The position numbers and the translations under genes were made by a program. The notes under the pieces are model-generated. The model did no database searches. It was not told the origin of the DNA and saw nothing but the letters and a program-made list of their open reading frames with translations. A DNA stretch of 64,000 nucleotides from positions 1 to 64,000 of the forward strand of contig NZ_JASDCU010000006.1 of assembly GCF_030407765.1 (NCBI RefSeq), written 5' to 3'. This document shows positions 52,050 to 59,655 of the stretch, piece after piece. The stretch is from Microbacterium sp. APC 3901. GTDB taxonomy: Bacteria; Actinomycetota; Actinomycetes; Actinomycetales; Microbacteriaceae. Position 1 is the stretch's first letter. Every line of letters starts with the position of its first letter.

Positions 52050-53057
52050 ATGCCGATCAGCATCCGCGATGTCGCCGTGCGTGCGGGCGTCTCTGTCGGC
52101 ACGGTCTCGAACGTCCTGAATCGTCCGGACGAGGTCTCGAGCGACTCGGTCGAGCGCGTCACCCAGGCGATCGAAGAACTCGGCTATGTGCGCAACGACG
52201 CCGCCCGCAAGCTCCGGGCCGGCGTGAGCACGACCGTCGGGTTCGTGGTGCTCGACGGACAGAATCCGTTCTACAACGATGTCGTGCGCGGCGCTGAAGA
52301 CGAGGCGTCGAGCCACGGCATCGCCATCCTCTATGGCAATACCGACGACGACCCGTCCCGCGAGAAGGTGTATCTCGATCTCTTCCGCGAGCAGCAGGTG
52401 CGCGGGCTGCTCATCGCCCCCTACGGCGATGTCATGACGCAGCTGCGCAAGTTCCGCGCGAGCGGCATCGCGACCGTTCTCGTCGACCGATTCAGTGCAG
52501 ACAGCGGCTTCTCCTCGGTGTCGGTCGACAGCGTCGCCGGAGGGCGGTTGGCCGTCGAACACCTGATCGAGGGCGGACGACGGCGCATCGCGTTCGTCGG
52601 CGGCCCCTTCGACATGCGGCAGGTCACCGACCGCCTCGCCGGTGCTCGCGCCGCGGCCGAGAACGCGGCAGTGCATGTCGAACTCGAGGTCGTGCCGACC
52701 GCCGCGATGACCGTCGAAGAAGGTGTCGCCGCAGGCGCCCGCCTGCTCACCCGCCCCCGGCGCGAATGGCCGGATGCACTGTTCGCCGCCAACGATCTGC
52801 TCGCCCTCGGGCTGCTGCAGTCACTCGTGTCCGGCGGGCGTGTGCTCGTGCCGGACGAGATCGCACTGATCGGCTTCGATGACAACCCGTTCGCCGCCGC
52901 AGCTGCGGTGCCTCTGTCCTCCATCCGTCAGCCCAGCCGCATGATCGGCCGCACCGCGCTGCGGATCGTGCTCGAAGAGGCGGCCGACCCCGAGAGCATC
53001 CCGCGGCAGACCGTGTTCCCGCCCGAGCTGATCGTCCGTCGCTCGACCGGCGGCTGA
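52050..53057 (+). CDS. LacI family regulator of the rhamnose locus
   Basis: A 335-residue regulator. Headpiece SIRDVAVRAGVSVGTVSNVLN, hinge NDAARKLRAGVSTTVGFVV, and a binding-protein-like effector domain ending in GFDDNPFAAAAAVPLSSIRQPSR. GAGGACAG precedes the ATG. It is divergent from rhaT with the palindrome between them, so autoregulation and control of rhaTPQS are likely; a matching site lies before rhaM and a weaker one before the PL11/CE12 gene. The effector is probably rhamnose or a derivative, inferred from context. Confidence 0.93.
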   Translation: MPISIRDVAVRAGVSVGTVSNVLNRPDEVSSDSVERVTQAIEELGYVRNDAARKLRAGVSTTVGFVVLDGQNPFYNDVVRGAEDEASSHGIAILYGNTDDDPSREKVYLDLFREQQVRGLLIAPYGDVMTQLRKFRASGIATVLVDRFSADSGFSSVSVDSVAGGRLAVEHLIEGGRRRIAFVGGPFDMRQVTDRLAGARAAAENAAVHVELEVVPTAAMTVEEGVAAGARLLTRPRREWPDALFAANDLLALGLLQSLVSGGRVLVPDEIALIGFDDNPFAAAAAVPLSSIRQPSRMIGRTALRIVLEEAADPESIPRQTVFPPELIVRRSTGG

Positions 53058-53100
53058 TCGCCCACACCCGCACCGAGCTGACGCCCACCCGACTCGCGAT

Positions 53101-54150
53101 TCAGTAGCCGCGCGTGGTCGGGCGCCGCATCCCCTCGTACTCGACCGACGGCCATCGCTCGTCGACGGTGAGGATCTCCCAGCCCTCGGCGCTGTGCAGC
53201 ATGGTGTCCTCGACCTTGACGCCGGGCGCAGACGGGTTCCAGGCGAACGCCTGATTCTCGACGAGCACGTCGAATGTGGATGCCGTGGCCCGCGGGTCGC
53301 GTCCGGCATAGCCGGTCGGCCCGCCCTGATGGTGCCGCCGCCATTCGTCGGCGTCGAACCCGAAGCGCCCGTAGGCCGCGCATCCGACGGCGAACGCCTC
53401 GTCGAGCCGGGCTCCCGGTACCGAGGCGTCGAGGAACGCCCGCTCCACTGCGAGGATCGGCTCGTCGTCGACGGCAGCGCCGATCCAACGCGTGGCATTC
53501 GCGATCAGTCCGTCCCTGCGTCCGCACACCACGATCATGGCGCGCGCTCCCAGCAGAGCGGCCGTGGGCAGCGGGTGCCTGTACGACACACGCTCCGCTC
53601 CGGTCACCAGCACGACCAGTGGATCGATTCCTCGCGACACGAGACCGGTCGCGACGACGGAAGCCGCGTCCCGTTCGCTGCTCGCCGGCCCGATGCCGTT
53701 CGCCAGAGAATCCGTCACGGCGCGGGCGAGATCGCGACCGAGTGAGCGGTACCGTGAGATCTCGGCCGGCAGCATCCGCGCTCTCACCGCGCGAAGCTCC
53801 GCGGCGAGGACCGCCTCACCGAGAGCCGACGACGACCGCACGTCCTCCGCCGCCGCGACCGCCGGCGGAGTCCACCACGGCACCCGCACGATGCGATCGG
53901 CATCCGACGGCAGCAGTTCCTCGGCGATCAGACGATCCGCCTCGTTGTCCGCGACGAACAGCGTGTCGCCGTCAGAGTCCGCTCGCACCGCCAGCACCGG
54001 CGGGCCCGCCAGCGACACATGCGTGCGCACCCCCTCGAGGTACCACGACACCGCCTCATGAGACGTCAACAGGATCGGTGCCCCGGCACCCCGCCGCACT
54101 CGGGCCACTCTGTCCTGCTTCTCGATACGATCCTGGTACGACCCGACCAT
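53101..54150 (-). CDS. M24 (Xaa-Pro peptidase/creatinase)-like protein with degenerate metal site
   Basis: A 349-residue pita-bread-fold protein. ATG 54150 (MVGSYQDRIEKQ) with AGGAG upstream; the longer frame through the LacI gene is spurious. The C-terminal half follows M24 landmarks, but the expected DxG...DxTR reads VCG...NATR (V208, N218), and the EP motif reads NP (AWNPSAPG). Only the HHQGG histidine and the final VEDTxL glutamate remain. It is probably not a metallopeptidase; like creatinase it might act without metal. It is divergent from a LacI gene, with an operator touching its ribosome site. Function unknown. Confidence 0.78.
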   Translation of the reverse strand: MVGSYQDRIEKQDRVARVRRGAGAPILLTSHEAVSWYLEGVRTHVSLAGPPVLAVRADSDGDTLFVADNEADRLIAEELLPSDADRIVRVPWWTPPAVAAAEDVRSSSALGEAVLAAELRAVRARMLPAEISRYRSLGRDLARAVTDSLANGIGPASSERDAASVVATGLVSRGIDPLVVLVTGAERVSYRHPLPTAALLGARAMIVVCGRRDGLIANATRWIGAAVDDEPILAVERAFLDASVPGARLDEAFAVGCAAYGRFGFDADEWRRHHQGGPTGYAGRDPRATASTFDVLVENQAFAWNPSAPGVKVEDTMLHSAEGWEILTVDERWPSVEYEGMRRPTTRGY

Positions 54151-54161
54151 GAGTGCTCCTA

Positions 54162-54173
54162 GCAAACGTTTTC
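54162..54173. promoter_or_regulatory. LacI-type operator at the M24-like gene start
   Basis: On the minus strand TGAGAAAACGTTTGCT, with the core GAAAACGTTTGC at 54162-54173. It is 15 of 16 identical to the site before the 55388 operon and adjoins AGGAG of the M24-like gene; the LacI start is 46 bases away on the other side. Confidence 0.72.
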
Positions 54174-54219
54174 TCACATACGACCACATCCGCCACCGTT
54201 CGCGGAAGAGGGGATCCGG

Positions 54220-55215
54220 ATGACACGCTCCACCCGAGCAGGCATCACCGACGTCGCGAAGCTCGCCGGAGTGTCCCTCTCGACCGTGTCCCGCGCCATG
54301 AACGGGAACCCGACGGTGGATCCTCTCCTCGTCGAACGAGTACGGACCGCGGCAGCCGAACTCGGCTACACGGCGAACCCCCTCGCTCGCAGCCTCGTGC
54401 TCGGGCAGACGCAGACGGTGTCCGTCATGATCCCCGACCTCGGCAACCCGACATTCCAGGCGATCCTGCACGGCGTCAGTCGTGCCGCCGCGACCGATGG
54501 GTACCACGTGCTGATCTCCGACACCGCCGAGCAGGTCGACCGCGAGGTCGAGCTGGCCACCACGACACGGCGACGCACCGACGGAGTGATCCTCTGCGCC
54601 CCGCGTCTGCCGCAGAACGAGCTCTCCGCCCTGCTGCCGTCGGTCGCGCCTGCCGTCGTGATCAACCGCCCCCCTCAGAGTGACGTGCCGACGGTCGCCG
54701 CCGACTACGAGGCCGCGATGACCGAGCTGATCGCCCACCTGCGCGGCCTCGGGCACCGTCGCATCGCCTTCCTCTCGGGAGTCGTCGGCAGCGCATCGGG
54801 TGAAGCACGCGCGCGGGCGATCGCGGCTGCCGAGCGGACCGGCGACCTCGAGTTCGCCGAGATCCCCGCCGGCGTCGACTTCGACAGCGGAGCCGCCGCG
54901 GCAGACGCCGTGATCGACAGCGGCGCGACTGCAGTGCTCGCGTTCAACGACCTCGTCGCGATGGGACTGCTGTCCGCGGTGACGAACCGCGGCGTCCGCG
55001 TGCCGGAGGATCTCTCGATCACGGGCTTCGACGACATTCCGTTCGCGGCGTACACCACGCCACCGCTCACGACGGCGACCGTGCCCGCCGCCGAGATCGG
55101 ACGGCTGGCATGGGGGGCCATGCACGCGCTGCTGACGGGAGGCGACCCGGTCGCCTCCGCATCCTTCACGCCGAAGGTGGTCGTGCGCGCGAGCACCGGC
55201 CCCGCCAGGAGCTGA
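54220..55215 (+). CDS. LacI family transcriptional regulator of the sugar-acid operon
   Basis: A 331-residue regulator with headpiece GITDVAKLAGVSLSTVSRAMN and hinge ANPLARSLVLGQTQTVSVMIP; the effector domain ends in GFDDIPFAAYTTPPLTTATVP. The recognition helix (LSTVSR) is close to the CcpA/LacI standard and differs from the rhamnose regulator. Two near-identical palindromes (54162 and 55348) flank it, so it likely represses the divergent M24-like gene, itself and the downstream five-gene operon. Inducer unknown; a uronate or aldarate would fit the enzymes. Confidence 0.93.
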   Translation: MTRSTRAGITDVAKLAGVSLSTVSRAMNGNPTVDPLLVERVRTAAAELGYTANPLARSLVLGQTQTVSVMIPDLGNPTFQAILHGVSRAAATDGYHVLISDTAEQVDREVELATTTRRRTDGVILCAPRLPQNELSALLPSVAPAVVINRPPQSDVPTVAADYEAAMTELIAHLRGLGHRRIAFLSGVVGSASGEARARAIAAAERTGDLEFAEIPAGVDFDSGAAAADAVIDSGATAVLAFNDLVAMGLLSAVTNRGVRVPEDLSITGFDDIPFAAYTTPPLTTATVPAAEIGRLAWGAMHALLTGGDPVASASFTPKVVVRASTGPARS

Positions 55216-55339
55216 GCCCCCGGGACGCGCGCTTCCCCGCGCGACCGCCACGCCGCGTCGAAAACGGGCCGGCGGTCCCCGACGCGGCTGACATCGCCGG
55301 CATCGCCGTGAGGAGCTTTTGCAGCGACCCTGTTCCTGT

Positions 55340-55359
55340 TATGGTGAGAAAACGTTTCC
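55340..55359 (+). promoter_or_regulatory. -10 box and LacI-type operator of the sugar-acid operon
   Basis: TATGGT (55340-55345) is a possible -10; TTTTGC at 17 bases upstream is a weak -35. GAAAACGTTTCC (55348-55359) follows at the expected start of transcription, within TGAGAAAACGTTTCCT, which matches the site at 54162. Confidence 0.62.
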
Positions 55360-55387
55360 TGAGAGTTCGAGATCAAGAAGGATCACG

Positions 55388-56716
55388 ATGACGAAGACCC
55401 GTTACGCCGTCGCCGGTGCCGGCGCCCGCGCCCAGATGTACGTCGAGGGGATGCTCGGTGCGCATCGCGACCGCGCAGAGCTCGTGGCGATCATCGAACC
55501 GAACCCCGTTCGCGCCGCGCACTACGCCGACCGCATCGCCGAGGCGGGTGCCACGGCACCTCGACTCGCGACGCCCGACGAGCTCGAGCAGGTGATCCGT
55601 GACGAGCGCATCGATCGGGTCATCATCTGCTCCCGCGACGACCTGCACGCCGAGCTGATCGTCCGATCGCTCGAGGCAGGTGTCGATGTCGTGGTCGAGA
55701 AGCCGCTGACGATCGATGCGGCGAGCGCCGCCCGCATCGAAGACGCCGTCGAGCGCACCGGCCGCCGGGTCGTGCTGACGTTCAACTACCGCTACTCCCC
55801 CCGCAACAGTGCGCTGCGCCAGGTGATCCAGGACGGCACGATCGGGCAGGTCACCTCGGTGGACTTCTCGTGGATGCTCGACACGAACCACGGCGCCGAC
55901 TACTTCCGTCGCTGGCACCGCGAGAAGAAGAACTCCGGCGGGCTGCTCGTGCACAAGTCGAGCCACCACTTCGACCTGGTCAACTGGTGGATCCGCTCGC
56001 AGCCGACCCGCGTCTTCGCATCGGGCGGACTGCGCTTCTACGGGGCGGACAACGCCGCGAACCGCGGCCTCGGCGAGCGACCGGCGCGCGGCACGCACGA
56101 CGACGGCGACCTGTTCGAACTCGACCTCCGCACCGACGCGCGCCTCACCGCGCTCTACCTCGACGCCGAGCAGCATGACGGGTATCAGCGCGACCTCGAC
56201 GTGTTCAGCGAGGGCATCACGATCGAAGACAACCTCGCTCTCGTGGTCGACTACGCGTCGGGCGCGACGATGTCGTACTCGCTCAACGCTCACTCGCCGT
56301 GGGAGGGCTACCGCGTCGCGGTCAACGGCACGCTCGGCCGGGTCGAGCTCGAGGTCGTCGAACGCGGTGCCGTGCTGGCCGGTGAGGGACTGCACCCGCA
56401 CATCGACCCCAGCCTCTCAGGAGGCGACGGCACCACCTCGCTGCGCCCCGAGAGCGAACGGCTGATCGTGCAGCGCCACTGGGAAGCCGCGTACGAGGTG
56501 CCGATCGACGGAGGCGACGGCGGGCACGGCGGCGGTGACGAGCTGCTGCTCTCCGACGTGTTCGAAGGCCCGGGCGACGATCCGCTCTCGCGCCCCGCCG
56601 ACTGGACCGACGGCATCCGCTCCATCGCGGTCGGCATCGCGGGCAACCGCTCGCTCGAGACCGGGCTCCCCGTGAAGGTCGACGAGCTCGGCATCGCCCT
56701 GCTCGCACGCCGATGA
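55388..56716 (+). CDS. Gfo/Idh/MocA family oxidoreductase
   Basis: A 442-residue oxidoreductase, longer than the family norm of about 350. ATG 55388 (MTKTRYAVAGAGARAQMY) follows AAGAAGG; the frame runs upstream without a site. Rossmann glycines GAGARA (10-15); EKP at 104-106; LLVHKSSHHFDLVNWW in the second domain, with an extra segment including SGGDGTTSLRPESERL near the C-terminus. First gene of a five-gene operon with 4-base overlap to the SDR. It may perform the first oxidation of a sugar or uronate; no substrate is fixed by sequence. Confidence 0.87.
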   Translation: MTKTRYAVAGAGARAQMYVEGMLGAHRDRAELVAIIEPNPVRAAHYADRIAEAGATAPRLATPDELEQVIRDERIDRVIICSRDDLHAELIVRSLEAGVDVVVEKPLTIDAASAARIEDAVERTGRRVVLTFNYRYSPRNSALRQVIQDGTIGQVTSVDFSWMLDTNHGADYFRRWHREKKNSGGLLVHKSSHHFDLVNWWIRSQPTRVFASGGLRFYGADNAANRGLGERPARGTHDDGDLFELDLRTDARLTALYLDAEQHDGYQRDLDVFSEGITIEDNLALVVDYASGATMSYSLNAHSPWEGYRVAVNGTLGRVELEVVERGAVLAGEGLHPHIDPSLSGGDGTTSLRPESERLIVQRHWEAAYEVPIDGGDGGHGGGDELLLSDVFEGPGDDPLSRPADWTDGIRSIAVGIAGNRSLETGLPVKVDELGIALLARR

Positions 56717-57630
56717 GGATCGTCGTCACCGGCGGGTCCGGGCGGCTCGGCCGCACGCTCGTGACGGGACTCGCGGATGCCGGGCACGAGCTCGTCTCGG
56801 TCGACCGTGAGCCCACCGCACACCTCGACCGCGTGGGGATCACGCAGTTCTCGCTCGATCTGACCGATGCGGATGCCACGGAGTCGGCGCTCGCAGGCGC
56901 GGGAGCCGATGCGCTGATCCACCTCGCGGCGATCGCCGTACCGTTCAGCGCCCCCGAAGACGTGATCCTCCGCACGAACGCCGCACTCGCGCAGTCGGTG
57001 CTCGGCGGAGCGGTGCGCGCCGGCATCCATCGCGTCGTCGCGGCGTCGAGCCCGACGGTGATCGGCTACGGCGCACCACGCGGCTGGACTCCCGAGCGCC
57101 TCCCCCTCGACGAGACGTCACCCACCGAACCCTGGAACGCCTACGCCCTGTCGAAGCTGCTCATCGAGCAGACGATCGACATGCTGCGGCGCCAGACGGG
57201 CGACGACGTGCGCTTCGCGTCCTTCCGCCCGTGCTACGTGATCGCCCCCGAGGAATGGGCCGGCGCTCCCACCCAGCAGGGACACACCGTGCTCGAGCGC
57301 CTCGACGACCCGGCGCTCTCGGCTCCGGCGCTCTTCAACTACATCGATGCCCGCGACGTCGCAGCCTTCGCCGACGCCCTGCTCGTCGCCCTCGAGGACA
57401 TCCCGAACGGCGAACGGTTCTTCGTCGGCGCCGACGACGCGCTCGCCCGCCGCCCCCTGAGCGAGCTGCTGCCGCAGTTCCATCCCGGCACCGAGCGGGC
57501 GGCATCCGAGCTCACAGGCGATGCACCCGCATTCTCCTCCGCCAAAGCGGCTCGCCTGCTCGGCTGGAGACCCACACGCGCCTGGCGCACCGAACTCGCC
57601 GCAGCGTCAGCCGCGGCGGTCATCTCCTGA
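56713..57630 (+). CDS. NAD-dependent epimerase/dehydratase-like SDR (possible uronate dehydrogenase role)
   Basis: A 305-residue extended SDR. NAD motif VVTGGSGRLGRTLV (4-17), SSPTVIGYG, and a YxxxK pair in YALSKLLIEQ. Uronate dehydrogenases, which oxidise galacturonate or glucuronate to the aldarolactone, belong to this superfamily but are usually about 265 residues, so the assignment rests on context: the genes downstream complete an aldarate route. Epimerase activity is the alternative. It overlaps the previous gene by 4 bases. Confidence 0.8.
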   Translation: MRIVVTGGSGRLGRTLVTGLADAGHELVSVDREPTAHLDRVGITQFSLDLTDADATESALAGAGADALIHLAAIAVPFSAPEDVILRTNAALAQSVLGGAVRAGIHRVVAASSPTVIGYGAPRGWTPERLPLDETSPTEPWNAYALSKLLIEQTIDMLRRQTGDDVRFASFRPCYVIAPEEWAGAPTQQGHTVLERLDDPALSAPALFNYIDARDVAAFADALLVALEDIPNGERFFVGADDALARRPLSELLPQFHPGTERAASELTGDAPAFSSAKAARLLGWRPTRAWRTELAAASAAAVIS

Positions 57631-57640
57631 AAGGCTCGAC

Positions 57641-58540
57641 ATGGACTTCGATGGAATCCTGTTCTTCCCCGTGACCCCGTTCACCGCTGACGGCACGATC
57701 GACCACGTCCTGCTCTCGGCGCACGTCTCCACCGGCGTCGATGCCGGCGCCGGCGGTGTCTTCCCGGCCTGCGGCACCGGAGAGTTCCATGCACTGTCGG
57801 CGAGCGAGGCCGCCGCCGTGACCCGCACCGCCGTCGCGGCGGTCGCCGGTCGAGTGCCGGTGATCGCCGGAGCCGGCGGCCCGCTGGGCCACGCGGTCGA
57901 GGTGGCGAAGGCGGCGGCGGATGCCGGAGCCGACGGTCTGCTCGTGCTGCCCCCGTACCTCGTCGGCGGCACGCAGGCGGGACTCGCGGCGTACGTCGAG
58001 CAGATCGCCGAGGCCGCGGGTCTGCCGGTGATCGTCTACCACCGCGGCAGCGCGCAGTACTCGGTCGAGACCGTCCGTCGTCTCGTCGCGAATCCGCGGA
58101 TCGTCGGATTCAAAGACGGCACCGGCGACATCGGCGCGATGCAGTTGATCGTGCGAGCGGTCGCCGAGGAGGGTCGCGAGGACTTCGCCTTCTTCAACGG
58201 TCTGCTGACCGCCGAGCTCACGCAGGGCGCCTACCGCGGCATCGGCGTCCCCCTCTACTCGTCGGCGGCGTTCGCGATGGCTCCGGACATCGCCGACGCC
58301 TACTACCGCGCCTACGTCGGCGGCGATGAGGCTCGACGTCTGGCACTGCTCGACGGCTTCTACCGCCCTCTCGTCGAACTGCGCGACGAGACCCCTGGTT
58401 TCGGCGTCTCCCTCATCAAGGCAGGGCTGCGCCTCTCCGGTCTCGCCGTCGGATCCGTCCGCGCCCCGCTCGTCGACCCGACGCCCGCCCAGGAGGCGCG
58501 CCTCGCCGGCATCCTCGCGGCAGGACGCGCACTGCTGTGA
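57641..58540 (+). CDS. kdgD: 5-dehydro-4-deoxyglucarate dehydratase-like protein (DHDPS family)
   Basis: A 299-residue class I aldolase-type dehydratase. ATG 57641 (MDFDGILFFPVTPF) follows GAAAGG. The Schiff-base lysine is K158 (VGFKDGTGD) and the conserved tyrosine is Y133 (IVYHRG). GVFPACGTGEFHALS is the segment I associate with KdgD, which decarboxylates and dehydrates 5-dehydro-4-deoxyglucarate to 2,5-dioxopentanoate. The next two genes fit the steps before and after it. Other DHDPS-family activities are possible. Confidence 0.87.
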   Translation: MDFDGILFFPVTPFTADGTIDHVLLSAHVSTGVDAGAGGVFPACGTGEFHALSASEAAAVTRTAVAAVAGRVPVIAGAGGPLGHAVEVAKAAADAGADGLLVLPPYLVGGTQAGLAAYVEQIAEAAGLPVIVYHRGSAQYSVETVRRLVANPRIVGFKDGTGDIGAMQLIVRAVAEEGREDFAFFNGLLTAELTQGAYRGIGVPLYSSAAFAMAPDIADAYYRAYVGGDEARRLALLDGFYRPLVELRDETPGFGVSLIKAGLRLSGLAVGSVRAPLVDPTPAQEARLAGILAAGRALL

Positions 58541-59655
58541 CCATCATCCGGAGTCTGACGACGCGTCTGCAGCGAGTGCCGCTGACGCGTCCGTGGGCTG
58601 TCGACGTGACCTCCGTCGGCGTGATCGCGACCCATGTCGTGCGCTCCGACGGAGCCGAGGGATGGGGCTTCTCGTGGAGCCCGCAGATCGGCGCACCCGC
58701 GGTGCATTCCCTTCTCGAGCACGACATCGCCCTCGCAGCCGTGGGCCGCTCCGCCGTTCCAGGCGAGGCCTGGCAGGGCTTGTGGGAGCACCTGCACGAA
58801 GCGGGCGGCGGCGGCATCACGACGATCGCGCTGGCAGGACTCGACCTCGCCCTGTGGGATGCCGAGGCGCGTGCGGCGGCCACCTCGGTGTCGCGCCTGA
58901 TCGGCCGCCGCCGCGAGCACGTGCGCGCCTACGGATCGGGCGTGAATCTGCACTACCCGCTCGACGAGCTGCTCGCCCAGGTGCAACGCTGGATCGACGC
59001 GGGGTTCGACGCCGTCAAGATCAAGGTGGGCAAGTCCGATCTCGCGGAGGACGTCGAGCGCGTGTCCGCTGTGCGCGAGCTGCTCGGGCCCGGACGCGGT
59101 CTGATGATCGACGCCAACCAGCGCTGGGATCTCGATCGCGCGACGACGTCGATCGACGCACTCACGCGCTTCGACCTCGCCTGGATAGAAGAGCCGCTGC
59201 GGGCCGACGACCTCGCCGGCCACGCCGAGCTCGCCCGGCGCATCGATGTGCCGATCGCGGTCGGCGAGAACCTGCACACTGCGCATCGGTTCGAAGACTT
59301 CCTCCGGGCAGGTGCCGCTCAGATCGTACAGCCCAACGTCGTGCGCGTCGGCGGCATCACCCCGTTCCTCCGCATCGCCGAGCTCGCGGCCGCCTATGAC
59401 GCGCCCCTGCATCCTCACCTGCTGCCCGAGCTCTCCGGGCAGCTCGCCCTGACGCTGCCCGGTGCTGCGGCCGAACCCCTGGTCGAGGACGTGGAGGATG
59501 CCGGGTTCGGCGCGCTCGGCGCTCTGGCCGATCCCTCGCCCGTGGCCGTCTCCGACAGCTTCCTCACCGAGAACGAGCACCAGGGTCTCGGCATCCGCTT
59601 CTCCCCCGTTCTCGGGGCCGCCTCCTCCCTCCCCGCTGGAAAGGATCACTCGTGA
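58537..59655 (+). CDS. Mandelate racemase/muconate-lactonizing (enolase superfamily) dehydratase
   Basis: A 372-residue enolase-superfamily enzyme, GTG start overlapping kdgD by 4 bases. The KxK catalytic motif is K151/K153, the metal ligands are D182, E208 and E234, and the general-acid/base region LHPHLLPELS has H282/H284. The aspartate that usually pairs with the histidine (QPDxxR) is N257 here. It would dehydrate a sugar acid (aldarate or aldonate) to the 2-keto-3-deoxy compound used by KdgD. Exact substrate unknown. Confidence 0.87.
   Translation: MTIIRSLTTRLQRVPLTRPWAVDVTSVGVIATHVVRSDGAEGWGFSWSPQIGAPAVHSLLEHDIALAAVGRSAVPGEAWQGLWEHLHEAGGGGITTIALAGLDLALWDAEARAAATSVSRLIGRRREHVRAYGSGVNLHYPLDELLAQVQRWIDAGFDAVKIKVGKSDLAEDVERVSAVRELLGPGRGLMIDANQRWDLDRATTSIDALTRFDLAWIEEPLRADDLAGHAELARRIDVPIAVGENLHTAHRFEDFLRAGAAQIVQPNVVRVGGITPFLRIAELAAAYDAPLHPHLLPELSGQLALTLPGAAAEPLVEDVEDAGFGALGALADPSPVAVSDSFLTENEHQGLGIRFSPVLGAASSLPAGKDHS

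Noticed and set aside
50392..52119. 575-residue plus-strand open frame
   Set aside because: Antisense to rhaT and the operator region; composition is of a shadow frame.
54151..55251. N-terminal extension of the M24-like frame on the minus strand
   Set aside because: It runs antisense through the LacI gene; the ATG at 54150 has AGGAG and begins a normal protein.
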